This document shows, one piece after another, positions 1-8,492 of a DNA stretch of 38,450 nt (position 1 is its first letter; every line of letters starts with the position of its first letter). Source of the DNA: Clostridia bacterium (GTDB taxonomy: Bacteria > Bacillota > Sulfobacillia > SLMV01); the NCBI GenBank assembly GCA_003566675.1, contig PXCI01000214.1, positions 1 through 38,450 of the forward strand, in the 5' to 3' direction. Made by a program: the position numbers and the translations under genes. Below the pieces are notes generated by a model, which saw only the letters and a list, made by a program, of their open reading frames with translations, was not told the DNA's origin and searched no databases.

Positions 1-111
1 ACCCTGACCAACAGCCTCGAGGCAGGGGACCCTCAACAGATGGAGCACACCTTCAAGACGGAACTCGATGGAGCTGAAGTAGAAATCGGCTTGAGTGCCG
101 TCGAACACTGA
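1..111 (+). CDS. C-terminal end of an unidentified protein (5' truncated)
   Basis: The first reading frame is open from base 1 to a TGA at 109-111 and encodes the last 36 residues of a protein that starts outside the window. The visible end is acidic and mildly amphipathic (ending IGLSAVEH). I see no motif and cannot name the family. A strong 17-bp hairpin begins 12 bases after the stop, which supports this being the real end of a plus-strand gene. Confidence 0.45.
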   Translation, partial: TLTNSLEAGDPQQMEHTFKTELDGAEVEIGLSAVEH

Positions 112-123
112 GACTAGGCATAA

Positions 124-162
124 CCTCGGCATCGGGCAGCTAACGGCTGCCCGATGCCGAGG
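124..162 (+). terminator. Strong hairpin after the first gene
   Basis: A perfect 17-bp inverted repeat (124-140 with 146-162) with a five-base TAACG loop lies directly downstream of the stop at 111. No T-run follows, so it may act as an RNA-stabilising 3' end or a terminator without a U tail. Hairpins without clear U tails recur after genes throughout this window. Confidence 0.55.
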
Positions 163-429
163 AACACATCGAAAGGGAATTACTTATGGGTCGAGGCAGA
201 CATTTCAGACCCTAACCCCAGGACTCCCTTAAGCAACATCATCAACCGAAAGATACGTCTCTGATGAGGGTGTAGTCAAACCTTCGATCGGGGAACATAC
301 CATACACACCCATGATTCACGCAGTTAGGTTGCGAGGAGACTCGAGGTACGAAGTAGCGAAGGGCGCACTTCATCTCCCTGGATGGGAAGACGTTGCGCT
401 CCGTTGTTTGAGAAGGGAGACGACATCCA
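163..429. other. Intergenic stretch, nothing recognised
   Basis: This stretch separates the first hairpin from the GerMN lipoprotein gene. Short ORFs cross it on both strands but none has a convincing ribosome binding site or recognisable product. I found no confident -35/-10 pair. Confidence 0.4.
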
Positions 430-1062
430 ATGCTGTCCACATGCAGACTGCTTCGTCGCTGTGTTTTGATTGCGGCCCTGGTGCTTCTCGTCATCCTCTC
501 CGGATGCCAGGTGGCAGGCGAGGCTGACAACGGTGAGTCCGAGGCGCTACGCAATGAGATCGAAGAGCTCCAATCTCGAGAGGCCAGCCTTCAAGCCCGA
601 CTGGAACGTCTCGAATCATCATCCCTGGCAGATGGGGCGGGAGACATCAAGGTCGTGGTCTACATGGGTCTCACCACGGCCACCGAAGTGTTCACCGTAC
701 CTGTGATCCGCACACCTGAGGGGTCCGACGATCTCAAGGAAGCTGCGCTGGCCGAGCTGATCCGGGGGCCCGATCCGGGGGGACCCCTATCACCCATCCT
801 TCCGCAGGAGACAGAGGTTCTGTCTCTGCAAGTCGACGATGAGGGCCTGGCCACCGTAGATTTCAGCGATCACATTCGCGAATACGCATCGGGCTCAACC
901 GGTGAGACCCTGGTCATCGCGGGCATCGTCCATACACTCACCGAGTTCCCCGATGTGAATCGGGTCCAGATCCTGGTGGAAGGCGTAGTTGGGGTCAGCC
1001 TTGGGGGACATTTCACACTGGAAGAGCCTATTGAGCGGATGCCAGACTTGATCCCCAACTAG
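430..1062 (+). CDS. GerMN-domain lipoprotein
   Basis: This 210-residue protein has a lipoprotein signal: a basic N-terminus, a hydrophobic stretch at residues 12-23 and a lipobox LSGC with Cys26. Residues about 36-66 are Glu/Leu/Arg-rich and look like a short coiled coil. Residues about 72-200 match the GerMN pattern (sporulation and spore germination domain): a strand rich in VVVYM, an ALAELIRGP helix, and VDFS and IVHTLTEF segments. GerMN domains occur in GerM, which acts in sporulation and germination at the cell envelope. The ATG at 430 has a GGGAG motif about 11 bases upstream. Domain assignment is fairly secure; the exact role is not. Confidence 0.8.
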   Translation: MLSTCRLLRRCVLIAALVLLVILSGCQVAGEADNGESEALRNEIEELQSREASLQARLERLESSSLADGAGDIKVVVYMGLTTATEVFTVPVIRTPEGSDDLKEAALAELIRGPDPGGPLSPILPQETEVLSLQVDDEGLATVDFSDHIREYASGSTGETLVIAGIVHTLTEFPDVNRVQILVEGVVGVSLGGHFTLEEPIERMPDLIPN

Positions 1063-1071
1063 CAGGGTCGA

Positions 1072-1099
1072 TTTATTTATCTCCGTGGGGAGATAAAAT
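1072..1099. terminator. Hairpin between convergent GerMN and rnfB genes
   Basis: TTTATCTCC (1076-1084) pairs with GGAGATAAA (1088-1096) around a tiny loop. The outer bases GAT/ATC can extend the stem with a bulge. It sits just after the GerMN stop and about 170 bases beyond the rnfB stop on the other strand, and it is A/T-rich on both sides, so it could terminate transcription from either direction. Confidence 0.45.
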
Positions 1100-1269
1100 C
1101 GGCTTCTCTGTCAACCCTCAATCCTGACTGTGAAGTCCGATCTCGCGTTACCGACTCGAAAAGAAACGTGGTCACCTGCCACGGGGCCGGCGCCAGGCAC
1201 AAAAAAGGTGAGGCCAAGATGTCGGCCCCACCGAATTGTCAGTAAAGCATTCAAACCGGATGGCCCCAA

Positions 1270-2088
1270 TCAATCGGCCTTATCTTCCGGACAGGATGGC
1301 CCCAGCAGGCAGTCTACTGGGCAAGCCTGCACACATATGCCGCAGGCATCGCACTTATCAAAGTCAACCACCGGAAGGTAGTTCTCCATCACAATGGCAT
1401 CCTGGGGACAACGTCTCGCACAAAGCCCGCATCCCAGGCACGCATGGGTACAGATCCCCCTGGCATCCCTTGGACCAAGCTTCGCCTGGCATAGAAGGAG
1501 TACAGGACAACCCTCGGGTACCATATCGATGAGGCCCCTGGGGCAGGCCGCAACACACTTGCCGCATGCCGTGCATCGACTGGCATCCACGACGGGAATG
1601 CCATCGTCCCCCATGTGGATGGCATCAAAGGGACAGGCATCCACACAGCTGCCACCCCCCAGGCAGCCAAATTCACACTCCTTGTGCCCTCCTCCTATGG
1701 CGCCTATCGCGGCGCAGTCCTTCACACCAGCATAGTTGAACCGCATCTTGGCTGCGTCTACGGTCCCACGGCATCGCACCGTAGCTACCTTTCTCGCCGC
1801 CGACCTGTCATTCCCCTCACCGTCACCGACCATCTCTGCCACCTTGGCCAATACCTCACTATTAGCCACAATGCACCCCGTGGTGGGTGCCTCGCCACCA
1901 ACCACGGCTTCACTGAAAGAACCACAACTAGCAAATCCACAGGCACCGCAGTTGGCCCCGGGAAGCATCGCCTCAATGGCCTCGATCCGTTCATCCCGTT
2001 TCACCGAAAGCACGCGAGAAGCAAAAGCAAGGCCGGCCCCAAACAGAAGGCCCAGTACCATCAAAGTTAGAACGGGTGCTAGCACCAT
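1270..2088 (-). CDS. rnfB: Rnf complex subunit B (ferredoxin-binding, multi-[4Fe-4S])
   Basis: RnfB takes electrons from reduced ferredoxin on the cytoplasmic face of the Rnf complex. The protein has one N-terminal membrane helix (residues about 4-24), an Fe-S domain with CGACGFASC (47-55) and Cys72, and then four ferredoxin-type CxxC groups (138-152, 172-182, 213-227 and 246-256). It ends with a short Cys-containing tail. At about 272 residues it fits clostridial RnfB. The longest frame starts with a GTG at 2094, but GAGG lies at 2097-2094, so ATG at 2088 (5-base spacing) is the better start. It is the last gene of the operon, 36-42 bases after rnfA depending on the start, as in other Bacillota rnf operons. 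Confidence 0.93.
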   Translation of the reverse strand: MVLAPVLTLMVLGLLFGAGLAFASRVLSVKRDERIEAIEAMLPGANCGACGFASCGSFSEAVVGGEAPTTGCIVANSEVLAKVAEMVGDGEGNDRSAARKVATVRCRGTVDAAKMRFNYAGVKDCAAIGAIGGGHKECEFGCLGGGSCVDACPFDAIHMGDDGIPVVDASRCTACGKCVAACPRGLIDMVPEGCPVLLLCQAKLGPRDARGICTHACLGCGLCARRCPQDAIVMENYLPVVDFDKCDACGICVQACPVDCLLGPSCPEDKAD

Positions 2089-2130
2089 CATCACCTCACA
2101 TTCGAATCTGAGAACACGACTTCCCCAGAA

Positions 2131-2727
2131 TCAGAAACCAAATAAGCCCGAAATGTTGAAGCCACTGAAGCCCATAAACGCCATGGACAACAGGGCTGCA
2201 ACGACCAGGGCAATGGGTGTGCCCTGAAAGGCATCGGGAACATCAGCACGGTCCAACCTCTCTCGTATGCCGGCGAAAAGCACAATGGCGATTACAAATC
2301 CTGTGCCCGCTCCGATTGCATGAAATATCGTCTGCACAAAACCATATCCACCCGTGATATTCAGCAGGGCGATACCCATGATGGCACAGTTGGTTGTTAT
2401 GAGGGGCAGGTAGACGCCCAGGGCCCGATATAAGGCCGGACTGTACCTGAGCATGACCATTTCGACGAACTGCACCAGCGTCGCAATCACCAGGATGAAG
2501 GCGACGGTCTGCAGGTACTCAATGCCCTGAGGAATCAACACATAGTGCTGCAAAAGCCAGGTGACCACCGATGAAATGGTCATGACGAAGACCACCGCGG
2601 CCCCCATGCCCTTGGCCATCGACAGGGTCTTGGACACCCCCAGGTAGGGGCAAATCCCGAGAAAACGGATCAGGACCACGTTATTGATCAGCGCGGCACT
2701 AATGAATATGATGATGAGTTCCGCCAT
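2131..2727 (-). CDS. rnfA: Rnf complex subunit A
   Basis: This 198-residue integral membrane protein has six predicted hydrophobic segments and opens with the family's typical helix (AALINNVVLIRFLGICPYLG). RnfA and RnfE are homologous membrane subunits arranged antiparallel in the complex, where they hold a buried iron-sulfur centre and form part of the ion path (family knowledge). A Cys is present in the first helix (residue 25). The gene overlaps the end of rnfE by 29 bases and has only a weak GGTGG site upstream, which suggests translational coupling. Confidence 0.93.
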   Translation of the reverse strand: MAELIIIFISAALINNVVLIRFLGICPYLGVSKTLSMAKGMGAAVVFVMTISSVVTWLLQHYVLIPQGIEYLQTVAFILVIATLVQFVEMVMLRYSPALYRALGVYLPLITTNCAIMGIALLNITGGYGFVQTIFHAIGAGTGFVIAIVLFAGIRERLDRADVPDAFQGTPIALVVAALLSMAFMGFSGFNISGLFGF

Positions 2728-3367
2728 CGGTCGCCACCCCGTTCCGCGCCACGCCTGTGATCTTCTGCTGCCTCGCGTCCCACCAATTCATAAATCCAAT
2801 CAACAAGCCCATGGTCAGAAAAGCCCCCGGCGGCAGAATCATGATCAGGGCTGGCTGAAAAGTAGACCCCATGACCCCTAAGCCAAACAGCGTCCCGGCG
2901 CCCAAGATCTCCCGGATCGAGCCCAATAATGTCAGGCCGAGGGTGAAACCGAGTCCCATGCCCAGACCATCCGCCACGGAATTGACAACCGGGTTGCGCG
3001 AAGCAAAGGCCTCGGCGCGCCCAAGTATGAGGCAATTCACGACAATCAGGGGTATAAAGATGCCCAGTGCCCGGTGCAGATCCGGCACATAGGCTTCCAT
3101 GTAAAGATCAACGATGGTGACAAAGCTGGCGATCACCACGATGAAACAGGGGATCCTGATTTTCTGCGGTATCAGGTTTCGCAGCACAGCAATGAAGAAG
3201 TTTGACATGACCAGAACGACGGTACTAGCCAGCCCCATGCCCAACCCGTATACTGCCGCGGTGGTCACCGCTAGTGCGGGACACATGCCCAACACCAGCC
3301 GCAGTATAGCATTTTCTTTGAGTATTCCTCGGGAAAAATCTCGCCACAGTCGGTCCACCGCTCTCAC
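2699..3367 (-). CDS. rnfE: Rnf complex subunit E
   Basis: This 222-residue membrane protein has about six hydrophobic helices and the family signature LVLGMCPALAVTTAAVYGLG near the N-terminus. It is the homologous partner of RnfA in the membrane core of the Rnf ferredoxin:NAD+ oxidoreductase. The GTG start at 3367 overlaps the rnfG stop in a GTGA arrangement, a sign of coupled translation; a second in-frame GTG three codons later has a GAGGTGA motif in front. The soluble tail ends THHHIH, which is His-rich but probably without special meaning. Confidence 0.92.
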   Translation of the reverse strand: MRAVDRLWRDFSRGILKENAILRLVLGMCPALAVTTAAVYGLGMGLASTVVLVMSNFFIAVLRNLIPQKIRIPCFIVVIASFVTIVDLYMEAYVPDLHRALGIFIPLIVVNCLILGRAEAFASRNPVVNSVADGLGMGLGFTLGLTLLGSIREILGAGTLFGLGVMGSTFQPALIMILPPGAFLTMGLLIGFMNWWDARQQKITGVARNGVATDGGTHHHIH

Positions 3368-3930
3368 CTCTCTCCCCTGATTTCGGCGTGCAGTTTCCTC
3401 GCCTGTTCCACGCCGCCGACCACAGCCCTGGACGATACCGTCGCTCCTGCCACGGCATCAACCTTTCCCCCGTCACGGGTCAGAGCCACAGGCTCGCCAG
3501 TAGGCAGCCTCTCAAACTGATCCAGGAAGCGATGACCGGCAACCAACGCTCCGAGGCCGGGAGTCTCCGTCTGCCGCAAAATCTGTATGCCAAGGATCTG
3601 GTCATCGGAAACGCCCACCAGCATCACAATATCGGCCACATATCCCGTCGGAGAGACCGAGAACACGTGACCAACGGGACCTGCAGCGCCAGCCTGCCCA
3701 ATACTGACCTCATTCACATCGGGATATCTGGCCAAAAGACCCTCAAACTCGCCCGTGACCTCCTCAAAGGTACTGGCTCCAGGCAAGACCTCCGCCATCG
3801 CTGCAGCACGGGTGGCAGCCCTGTAATCCTCAATCAGGGGATGGGTCACCCTGTTGGTAGCCGCCAGGGCACCGGCACTAACGGAGCATATAAGCATCAG
3901 AACTACTCCGAGGTAAACCACATTGCGCAC
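3364..3930 (-). CDS. rnfG: Rnf complex subunit G (covalent FMN protein)
   Basis: RnfG is a largely extracytoplasmic flavoprotein anchored by one N-terminal helix (residues 4-24 here). The FMN-binding domain is recognisable from ETPGLGA (122-128) and the flavinylation motif AGATVSS (161-167). Thr164 is the expected site of the phosphoester bond to FMN, normally made by the flavin transferase ApbE, which is not in this window. The GTG start at 3930 follows an excellent GGAGGTG site (3944-3938) with 7-base spacing, inside the end of rnfD. Length 188 is normal. Confidence 0.93.
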   Translation of the reverse strand: MRNVVYLGVVLMLICSVSAGALAATNRVTHPLIEDYRAATRAAAMAEVLPGASTFEEVTGEFEGLLARYPDVNEVSIGQAGAAGPVGHVFSVSPTGYVADIVMLVGVSDDQILGIQILRQTETPGLGALVAGHRFLDQFERLPTGEPVALTRDGGKVDAVAGATVSSRAVVGGVEQARKLHAEIRGER

Positions 3931-3934
3931 GGGG

Positions 3935-4909
3935 TCACACCTCCATTTTCTTCAATCCGAAGATTCTCGGAAAGGTGTATCGCTCAATCAACGGCACCGT
4001 CGCGTTCATCAGCAAGATCGCGTAGGTCACGCCCTCCGGAAAGCCCCCGTATCCCCGAATCAACATGGTCATGACACCGCACCCCGCCCCGAAGACCAGT
4101 TTGCCCTTGGGCGTGATGGGACCAGAAACATAATCCGTTGCCATGTAGAAAGCACCCAGGATCAGGCCTCCAGCAAACAGATGGAAAGTCGGGTCAAAAC
4201 CCATGATGCCGGCGAGACTCATGACTGTAGCTATGTATGAAATGGGAATTCGCCAGTCAATCACTCCCCTGGCCAGAAGATAGGCGGCACCGACCAATAG
4301 GGCGAGAACAGACGTCTCTCCCACGCAACCGGCAACCCGTCCGACAAATAGATCTCCCAGGGGAGTGGCCACTCCCTGTAGGCGCATCAGATCAAGGGGT
4401 GTGGCGGTAGACAGAGCATCGAAGCCACTGGTCATCCATTCTCCGGAGGCAACAGGCCAGCGCCATGACGTCATGGAAACAGGAAATGAAGCCACAAGAA
4501 AAACGCGGCCTACGAGAGCAGGATTGAAAACGTTCAAACCCAATCCCCCGAAGAGGGATTTTCCGACGATGATGCCGAAGGCACCTCCGGTGAGAGGCAT
4601 CCACAGCGGAACCCCCGGGGGAAGGGTGAGGGCCAGTAAAAGGCCAGTGACCAGGGCGCTTCCATCATACAGTGGAATCGCCCTGCCCCGGATCCTGGCA
4701 ACAAGGGCCTCAGCGCCTGTGGCACCGAGCACGGCGCTGGCGATGACAAACACTGCATCAAGTCCGAAAAAATACACACCGGCCGCAGCGGCCGGGAGTA
4801 GGGCAATGACCACATCGGACATGATCCTTCGCACTGTGACGTCCGTATGTAGGTGAGGTGATGAAGCTAACGTCAATTCCGATGTCTGTAGATCATCCTT
4901 GATGCTCAC
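3935..4909 (-). CDS. rnfD: Rnf complex subunit D (membrane flavoprotein)
   Basis: RnfD is a multi-spanning membrane subunit related to NqrB that carries covalent FMN and takes part in ion translocation. The sequence has about nine hydrophobic helices, the conserved NVFNPALVGRVFL segment (126-138) and the flavinylation-type motif DALSTATPL (164-172), where Thr170 is the expected FMN-linked residue. The open frame extends upstream to 5032 inside rnfC, but that part is charged and non-homologous. GGAGG at 4921-4917 lies one base from the ATG at 4915 and seven from the GTG at 4909, so I chose the GTG. The product is about 324 residues. Confidence 0.92.
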   Translation of the reverse strand: MSIKDDLQTSELTLASSPHLHTDVTVRRIMSDVVIALLPAAAAGVYFFGLDAVFVIASAVLGATGAEALVARIRGRAIPLYDGSALVTGLLLALTLPPGVPLWMPLTGGAFGIIVGKSLFGGLGLNVFNPALVGRVFLVASFPVSMTSWRWPVASGEWMTSGFDALSTATPLDLMRLQGVATPLGDLFVGRVAGCVGETSVLALLVGAAYLLARGVIDWRIPISYIATVMSLAGIMGFDPTFHLFAGGLILGAFYMATDYVSGPITPKGKLVFGAGCGVMTMLIRGYGGFPEGVTYAILLMNATVPLIERYTFPRIFGLKKMEV

Positions 4910-4934
4910 GGTCATTCCTCCAATTCCGCCGGGG

Positions 4935-6245
4935 TCACGACTCCCCTCGCTGTCTCGCCGCTGCCTCCGCTTTGGCCAACCGGATCCGCTGTAGCAGGTG
5001 TCTGTTCGCAGGACAGATGTATGAACAGGCACCGCACTCTATACAATCCAGCGGCCGGAACTCCATCGCAGACTCATCCGGATAAGTCGCCAGGTAAAGA
5101 GGCATCAGAAAAGCCGGACATGCCTCCACACAACGACCGCACCTGATGCAGGGCTCCTCGTTGAGGACAGGAGCAATCCCCTCACTGAGAGCAATCACTC
5201 CAGACGTTCCCTTTGTCACTGGCATATCGAGATCATAGATCGCCAGTCCCATCATTGGGCCACCAGATATCAGTCTGGCCGGAGCCTTGGTGAAACCGCC
5301 ACAGGCCTCCAACAACACCTCGATGGAAGTGCCCAGTCTCACCCTCAAGTTCTTGGGCTGGGCAACCACATCTCCGCTGACGGTTACGACTCGCTCAATG
5401 AGGGGGACCCCGGTCTTGAAAGCCCTGGAAATGGCCACAGCTGTTGAAACATTGTTAACGACGACTCCTATGTGCAGGGGTAGACCTCCGGACGGCACTT
5501 CACGATCCGTTATGGCGCTGATCAGCTGCTTCTCTGCCCCTTCAGGGTACTTGGTCTGCAGGCTCACGACCTCGTAGGGTCGATCCCCAATGGCCTGTCG
5601 CAATGCCTCGGCTGCATCGGGTTTGTTGTCCTCCACCCCAATCACACCGCGCTCAGCATCGCAGGCCTTCATGATGACCTCGAGCCCGAAGACAATCTCC
5701 TCCGCCTCCTCGATCATCACCCGGTGATCACAGGTTAGAAAGGGCTCACACTCGCAACCATTCAGGATAATGGTATCTACGTTACCATCGGGAGGTGGTG
5801 AATACTTGACGTGAGCTGGGAATGCTGCCCCACCCATACCCACGATTCCCGCCTTCCGCACTAAATGTCTAATGTCATCCGACGTGAGTTCTGCCAGATC
5901 CCCGGCCGGTGCGATGTCTTCACTCAGACGATCCTCGCCGTCGGACTCAACGATCACGGCCGGAACCTTTCGGCCATCCGCCAGCGTACACTGGCCCACA
6001 GCCTCCACAACACCTGATACACTGGCGTGAATGGGCGCACTGACGAAAGCTTCTGTATCGCCAATCACCTGACCCATGGCAACGGCATCGCCTTTCCTGA
6101 CGGTCGCCTCGCAAGGCGCACCCATATGCTGCACCATAGGTATAACAACTCGCGCCGGAGCGGGCAGTGTTTCCACCGGACGCGAACAGGCGAGATCTTT
6201 GAACTCGGGCGGATGTACTCCGCCTCGAAACGTGTAACGTGGCAC
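4935..6245 (-). CDS. rnfC: Rnf complex subunit C (NADH-binding)
   Basis: RnfC is the peripheral subunit where NAD+ is reduced. The sequence shows TFRGGVHPPE at the start, a glycine-rich GMGGAAFPAHVK segment (136-147) of the NuoF-like nucleotide/FMN region, an SLBB-like region around 285-320, and two [4Fe-4S] motifs, CIRCGRCVEACP (366-377) and CIECGACSYICP (401-412). The frame is open to a TTG at 6320, but GTG at 6245 has GGAGGTGA (6261-6254) eight bases upstream and places TFRGGVHPPE at the N-terminus as in homologues. I prefer it, giving 436 residues. It is the first gene of the operon. Confidence 0.93.
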   Translation of the reverse strand: MPRYTFRGGVHPPEFKDLACSRPVETLPAPARVVIPMVQHMGAPCEATVRKGDAVAMGQVIGDTEAFVSAPIHASVSGVVEAVGQCTLADGRKVPAVIVESDGEDRLSEDIAPAGDLAELTSDDIRHLVRKAGIVGMGGAAFPAHVKYSPPPDGNVDTIILNGCECEPFLTCDHRVMIEEAEEIVFGLEVIMKACDAERGVIGVEDNKPDAAEALRQAIGDRPYEVVSLQTKYPEGAEKQLISAITDREVPSGGLPLHIGVVVNNVSTAVAISRAFKTGVPLIERVVTVSGDVVAQPKNLRVRLGTSIEVLLEACGGFTKAPARLISGGPMMGLAIYDLDMPVTKGTSGVIALSEGIAPVLNEEPCIRCGRCVEACPAFLMPLYLATYPDESAMEFRPLDCIECGACSYICPANRHLLQRIRLAKAEAAARQRGES

Positions 6246-6334
6246 TCGTTCTCTCACCTCCACATGATCAGCTCTACAGGACGATAAATCCGCAGAAATC
6301 GAGTCCAATACATTCCCCAATTACACCTCTTGAT

Positions 6335-6363
6335 ATGATAACATCAGGGTAAGGCGGTCACAA
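6335..6363 (-). promoter_or_regulatory. Probable sigma-A promoter of the rnf operon
   Basis: On the minus strand TTGTGA (6363-6358) and TATCAT (6340-6335) are separated by exactly 17 bases. They lie about 90 bases upstream of the preferred rnfC start and about 15 bases before the alternative TTG start at 6320. Both boxes match the vegetative consensus moderately. No operator-like dyad is obvious around them. Confidence 0.5.
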
Positions 6364-6722
6364 GTGTAATGCCATGACACGATATTCACAAGGGTCGACT
6401 ATGCCGCCGTAGCTAGTGAATATTTCTGCCTCTATGTGCAGTGCCCACCAACCTAAGGGCAGGTAATTCGGTGAATCCAGGCAGGATATAGATCTTTAAG
6501 AGAGGGCTTGGAACTGGAAATCTACCTGCATGGCCCCCTGAAAGTGCCATGGGTTGGCTGCAGATCCTTTCTCATGGAAAATACCTCAAGTTGATGCGGG
6601 ATCGTGAAACGAACCATTACCTGAGCTGCGAGGCCAGTCATGCGCAGCTTGGTCATCGACTCGGTCAAATGGCGCCGACTTGCCGCAACCTACGATAACT
6701 CCAGACAGCAACTGCCGACCCT
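6364..6722. other. Intergenic stretch, nothing recognised
   Basis: This region lies between the rnf promoter and the end of the SpeE-like gene, both on the minus strand. It must contain the 3' end of the SpeE-like transcript. I see no clear hairpin with a U tail and no supported gene; a plus-strand ORF from 6640 is a shadow with no binding site. Confidence 0.35.
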
Positions 6723-7604
6723 TCACACGGTGAGGTGGATCTCTCCTCGCTTCACCCTCGTATCGGTGAGCAGTGGGACATTGTCCACGGGGGGCAGTTC
6801 CTGCCTACTGGTGACCAATTTCCGCAAATTCACCGGCGACCCTGTCTCCTCTACGGCCTTCTCCGCCCGATGGCGGAGGAGCTTCAGACTCATCTCGCGG
6901 GTACCCTCGGTTGCTACCAGGATGAAGTTGTTGCCGCCACTTCCCAGGAACCTTCCGAGTAACGGCTGCTGAACCTCAAAGAGGTAAACCGAGGGGAAGA
7001 CCGACTGAAGGGTCCTCATGATCACTCTGAGGGTACGACTTCTCTGTCCACGCACCCAACCCACAACATTTATGACAAGGGCTCCAGGATGTACGGTGCC
7101 CCCCTGCAAACTGGCGCGAAGCCGGTCGGCCATGAGTCGAAAGCACTCGCGCGTATACATCCGCGCCGGATAACCATCCTGGTTGTACACATCCAGAATG
7201 ATCTGATCACAGGGTTCCTCGTTCACGGCAAGAAAATGGCGGGCATCGTCCACGACAACGGACAGTCTTTTATCTTCCTCCAAGAAAAAATACTTCCTGG
7301 CCACCTCCACCACGTTGGGATCGATGTCCACGGCCGTGATGTTCATCTCGGGGTAGCTGCTGTGAAAGGACCGGATAGCTGCACCTCCGCCGAGGCCCAG
7401 GAACAACACTTTCTTACTGTCGGGGCGAAAGACCATACCAAGATGCAGGTAAGATATGTACCTGCCTACCAGGCGGTCCGGGTCCTTGAGGTCAATTGTG
7501 GTCTGGGCCATACTCCCCAGGAAAAGGGTTCTCCTGCCAGCGCGATCCACCACCTGCAGCCGACCGGAACTCCCCATCTCATCGTGTTGAATCTGCGACA
7601 ACAT
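6723..7604 (-). CDS. Spermidine-synthase-like class I methyltransferase-fold protein
   Basis: This 293-residue protein has a Rossmann SAM/dcSAM-binding core: VLFLGLGGGAAI (66-77), AVDIDP (91-96), VVDDARHFL (117-125) and ILDVYNQDGYPA (136-147). The overall pattern is that of the polyamine synthase (SpeE) family. The segment after ILD lacks the usual D-x-x-D/TDPxGPA form of true spermidine synthases, so I do not call it speE. Such SpeE-like proteins are common and mostly uncharacterised. The ATG at 7604 has GGGAGG five bases upstream. It stands alone, with about 890 bases of non-coding DNA behind it. Confidence 0.75.
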   Translation of the reverse strand: MLSQIQHDEMGSSGRLQVVDRAGRRTLFLGSMAQTTIDLKDPDRLVGRYISYLHLGMVFRPDSKKVLFLGLGGGAAIRSFHSSYPEMNITAVDIDPNVVEVARKYFFLEEDKRLSVVVDDARHFLAVNEEPCDQIILDVYNQDGYPARMYTRECFRLMADRLRASLQGGTVHPGALVINVVGWVRGQRSRTLRVIMRTLQSVFPSVYLFEVQQPLLGRFLGSGGNNFILVATEGTREMSLKLLRHRAEKAVEETGSPVNLRKLVTSRQELPPVDNVPLLTDTRVKRGEIHLTV

Positions 7605-8100
7605 CTACGCCTCCCTTTGCAGACCGTCATCTCATAGGCCACTTGCTCATACCCTGAAGACTCTGCAGCCGTCAGAACGCATCCATCTCCAGCAAATCTG
7701 ACTACTGGGCGATCCAGAAATGAATGACACAGCCTTTCTCGTTCCTCCCCGCAAACACCCGAGCGTTTACGGAACACAATACTAGATAGTATGAAAGGTG
7801 AAACCCTGTTGTTCCCATGGGCTGTACCACACCGGTTCCCTATCTCTGGCTCTTCCGATAAACGCCCGACCGCACCAGGGTAATTCCAGCCGATACAGAC
7901 ACGTGGGGGCCACATCATCCGCACCAGAGGCAGATTCCCAGTCTGCGTCAAGACAGGCCAGGGGGAATAAACGGACACACCCAAAAAGATGTGTTGACGT
8001 ACCCGGCCGCATCAAAATCCCCGGTCAATGGCAGAGCGTATGAGGCAAGATGTGGCCCTGCATACACAAGATTCTCGCCCATCCCACCCCGGCCACCTGT
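7605..8100. other. Long intergenic region without a recognised gene
   Basis: About 500 bases follow the start of the SpeE-like gene. Short ORFs on both strands have no binding sites or family resemblance. One notable element is a perfect 14-base palindrome, ATACTAGATAGTAT (7779-7792), which could be an operator or part of a promoter for the minus-strand gene. I could not assign a product to any part. Confidence 0.4.
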
Positions 8101-8109
8101 TGCTATAAT
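8101..8109 (+). promoter_or_regulatory. Extended -10 promoter in front of the candidate ncRNA
   Basis: TG-C-TATAAT (TG at 8101-8102, perfect TATAAT at 8104-8109) forms an extended -10 element. No good -35 is present 16-18 bases upstream, which is tolerated by extended -10 promoters. The predicted transcription start, about 8115-8117, coincides with the foot of the long inverted-repeat structure that follows. Confidence 0.45.
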
Positions 8110-8115
8110 TCCCCA

Positions 8116-8307
8116 CTAACACCCGTTTCCCTCTATGCGCAGGTACAGGTGTCCCAGTGAAGACAGGAACCGGACAAGGCAATAATGAGGAGATCTGCGA
8201 GCGGGGTGAGGCTACTGAGGAAGCACAAGTGGACTCATGGACCGGCTAAGGCCCAGCGACGGCACCTGGTCACCTGTGCATTTAAGCGAAGCGTCTCATC
8301 CCGTTAG
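8116..8307 (+). ncRNA. Candidate structured RNA, rod-shaped, 6S-like in outline
   Basis: Paired segments fold this 192-base stretch into an extended rod: 8116-8120 with 8303-8307 (CTAAC/GTTAG), 8124-8129 with 8288-8293 (one G-U), 8135-8144 with 8272-8281 (10 bp, one G-U) and 8146-8151 with 8263-8268 (CAGGTG/CACCTG). The inside is a large purine-rich bubble and a terminal hairpin, 8206-8216 with 8228-8238. An extended -10 promoter ends 6 bases before the foot. Length and outline resemble bacterial 6S RNA, but I recognise no conserved sequence, and it encloses no supported ORF. It could instead be a leader of the CPBP protease gene at 8493. Confidence 0.35.
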
Positions 8308-8492
8308 GATCCAGCCTTAAAATCCATCACGTAAACTCCCACAAACATCGCGCATCCTGCGGATCGGCAGATCCTGAGTGCTGGCCCACTAAGTCCTCGG
8401 CATTGCCTCCCGTCTTGCCTAACCTGTATCATGACGGTTGTAATGTGGTCACACAACAGCTGCCTCAACAGCTGTCAGCAAGAGGAGAGCCT

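Noticed and set aside
3388-4074. 228-codon plus-strand ORF across rnfG and rnfD
   Set aside because: Antisense to two clearly assigned Rnf genes; no ribosome site or recognisable domain.
6723-7604. True spermidine synthase (speE)
   Set aside because: The segment that should hold the polyamine-binding D-x-x-D/TDPxGP motif reads DVYNQDGYPA, and no speD or speB is adjacent, so only fold-level assignment is safe.
8116-8307. Cobalamin riboswitch, SRP RNA, RNase P RNA or tmRNA
   Set aside because: I compared the conserved cores I remember for each (B12 box, SRP GGAA-tetraloop domain, RNase P GAGGAAAGUC, tmRNA termini) and none is present. Only a general rod-shaped RNA remains possible.
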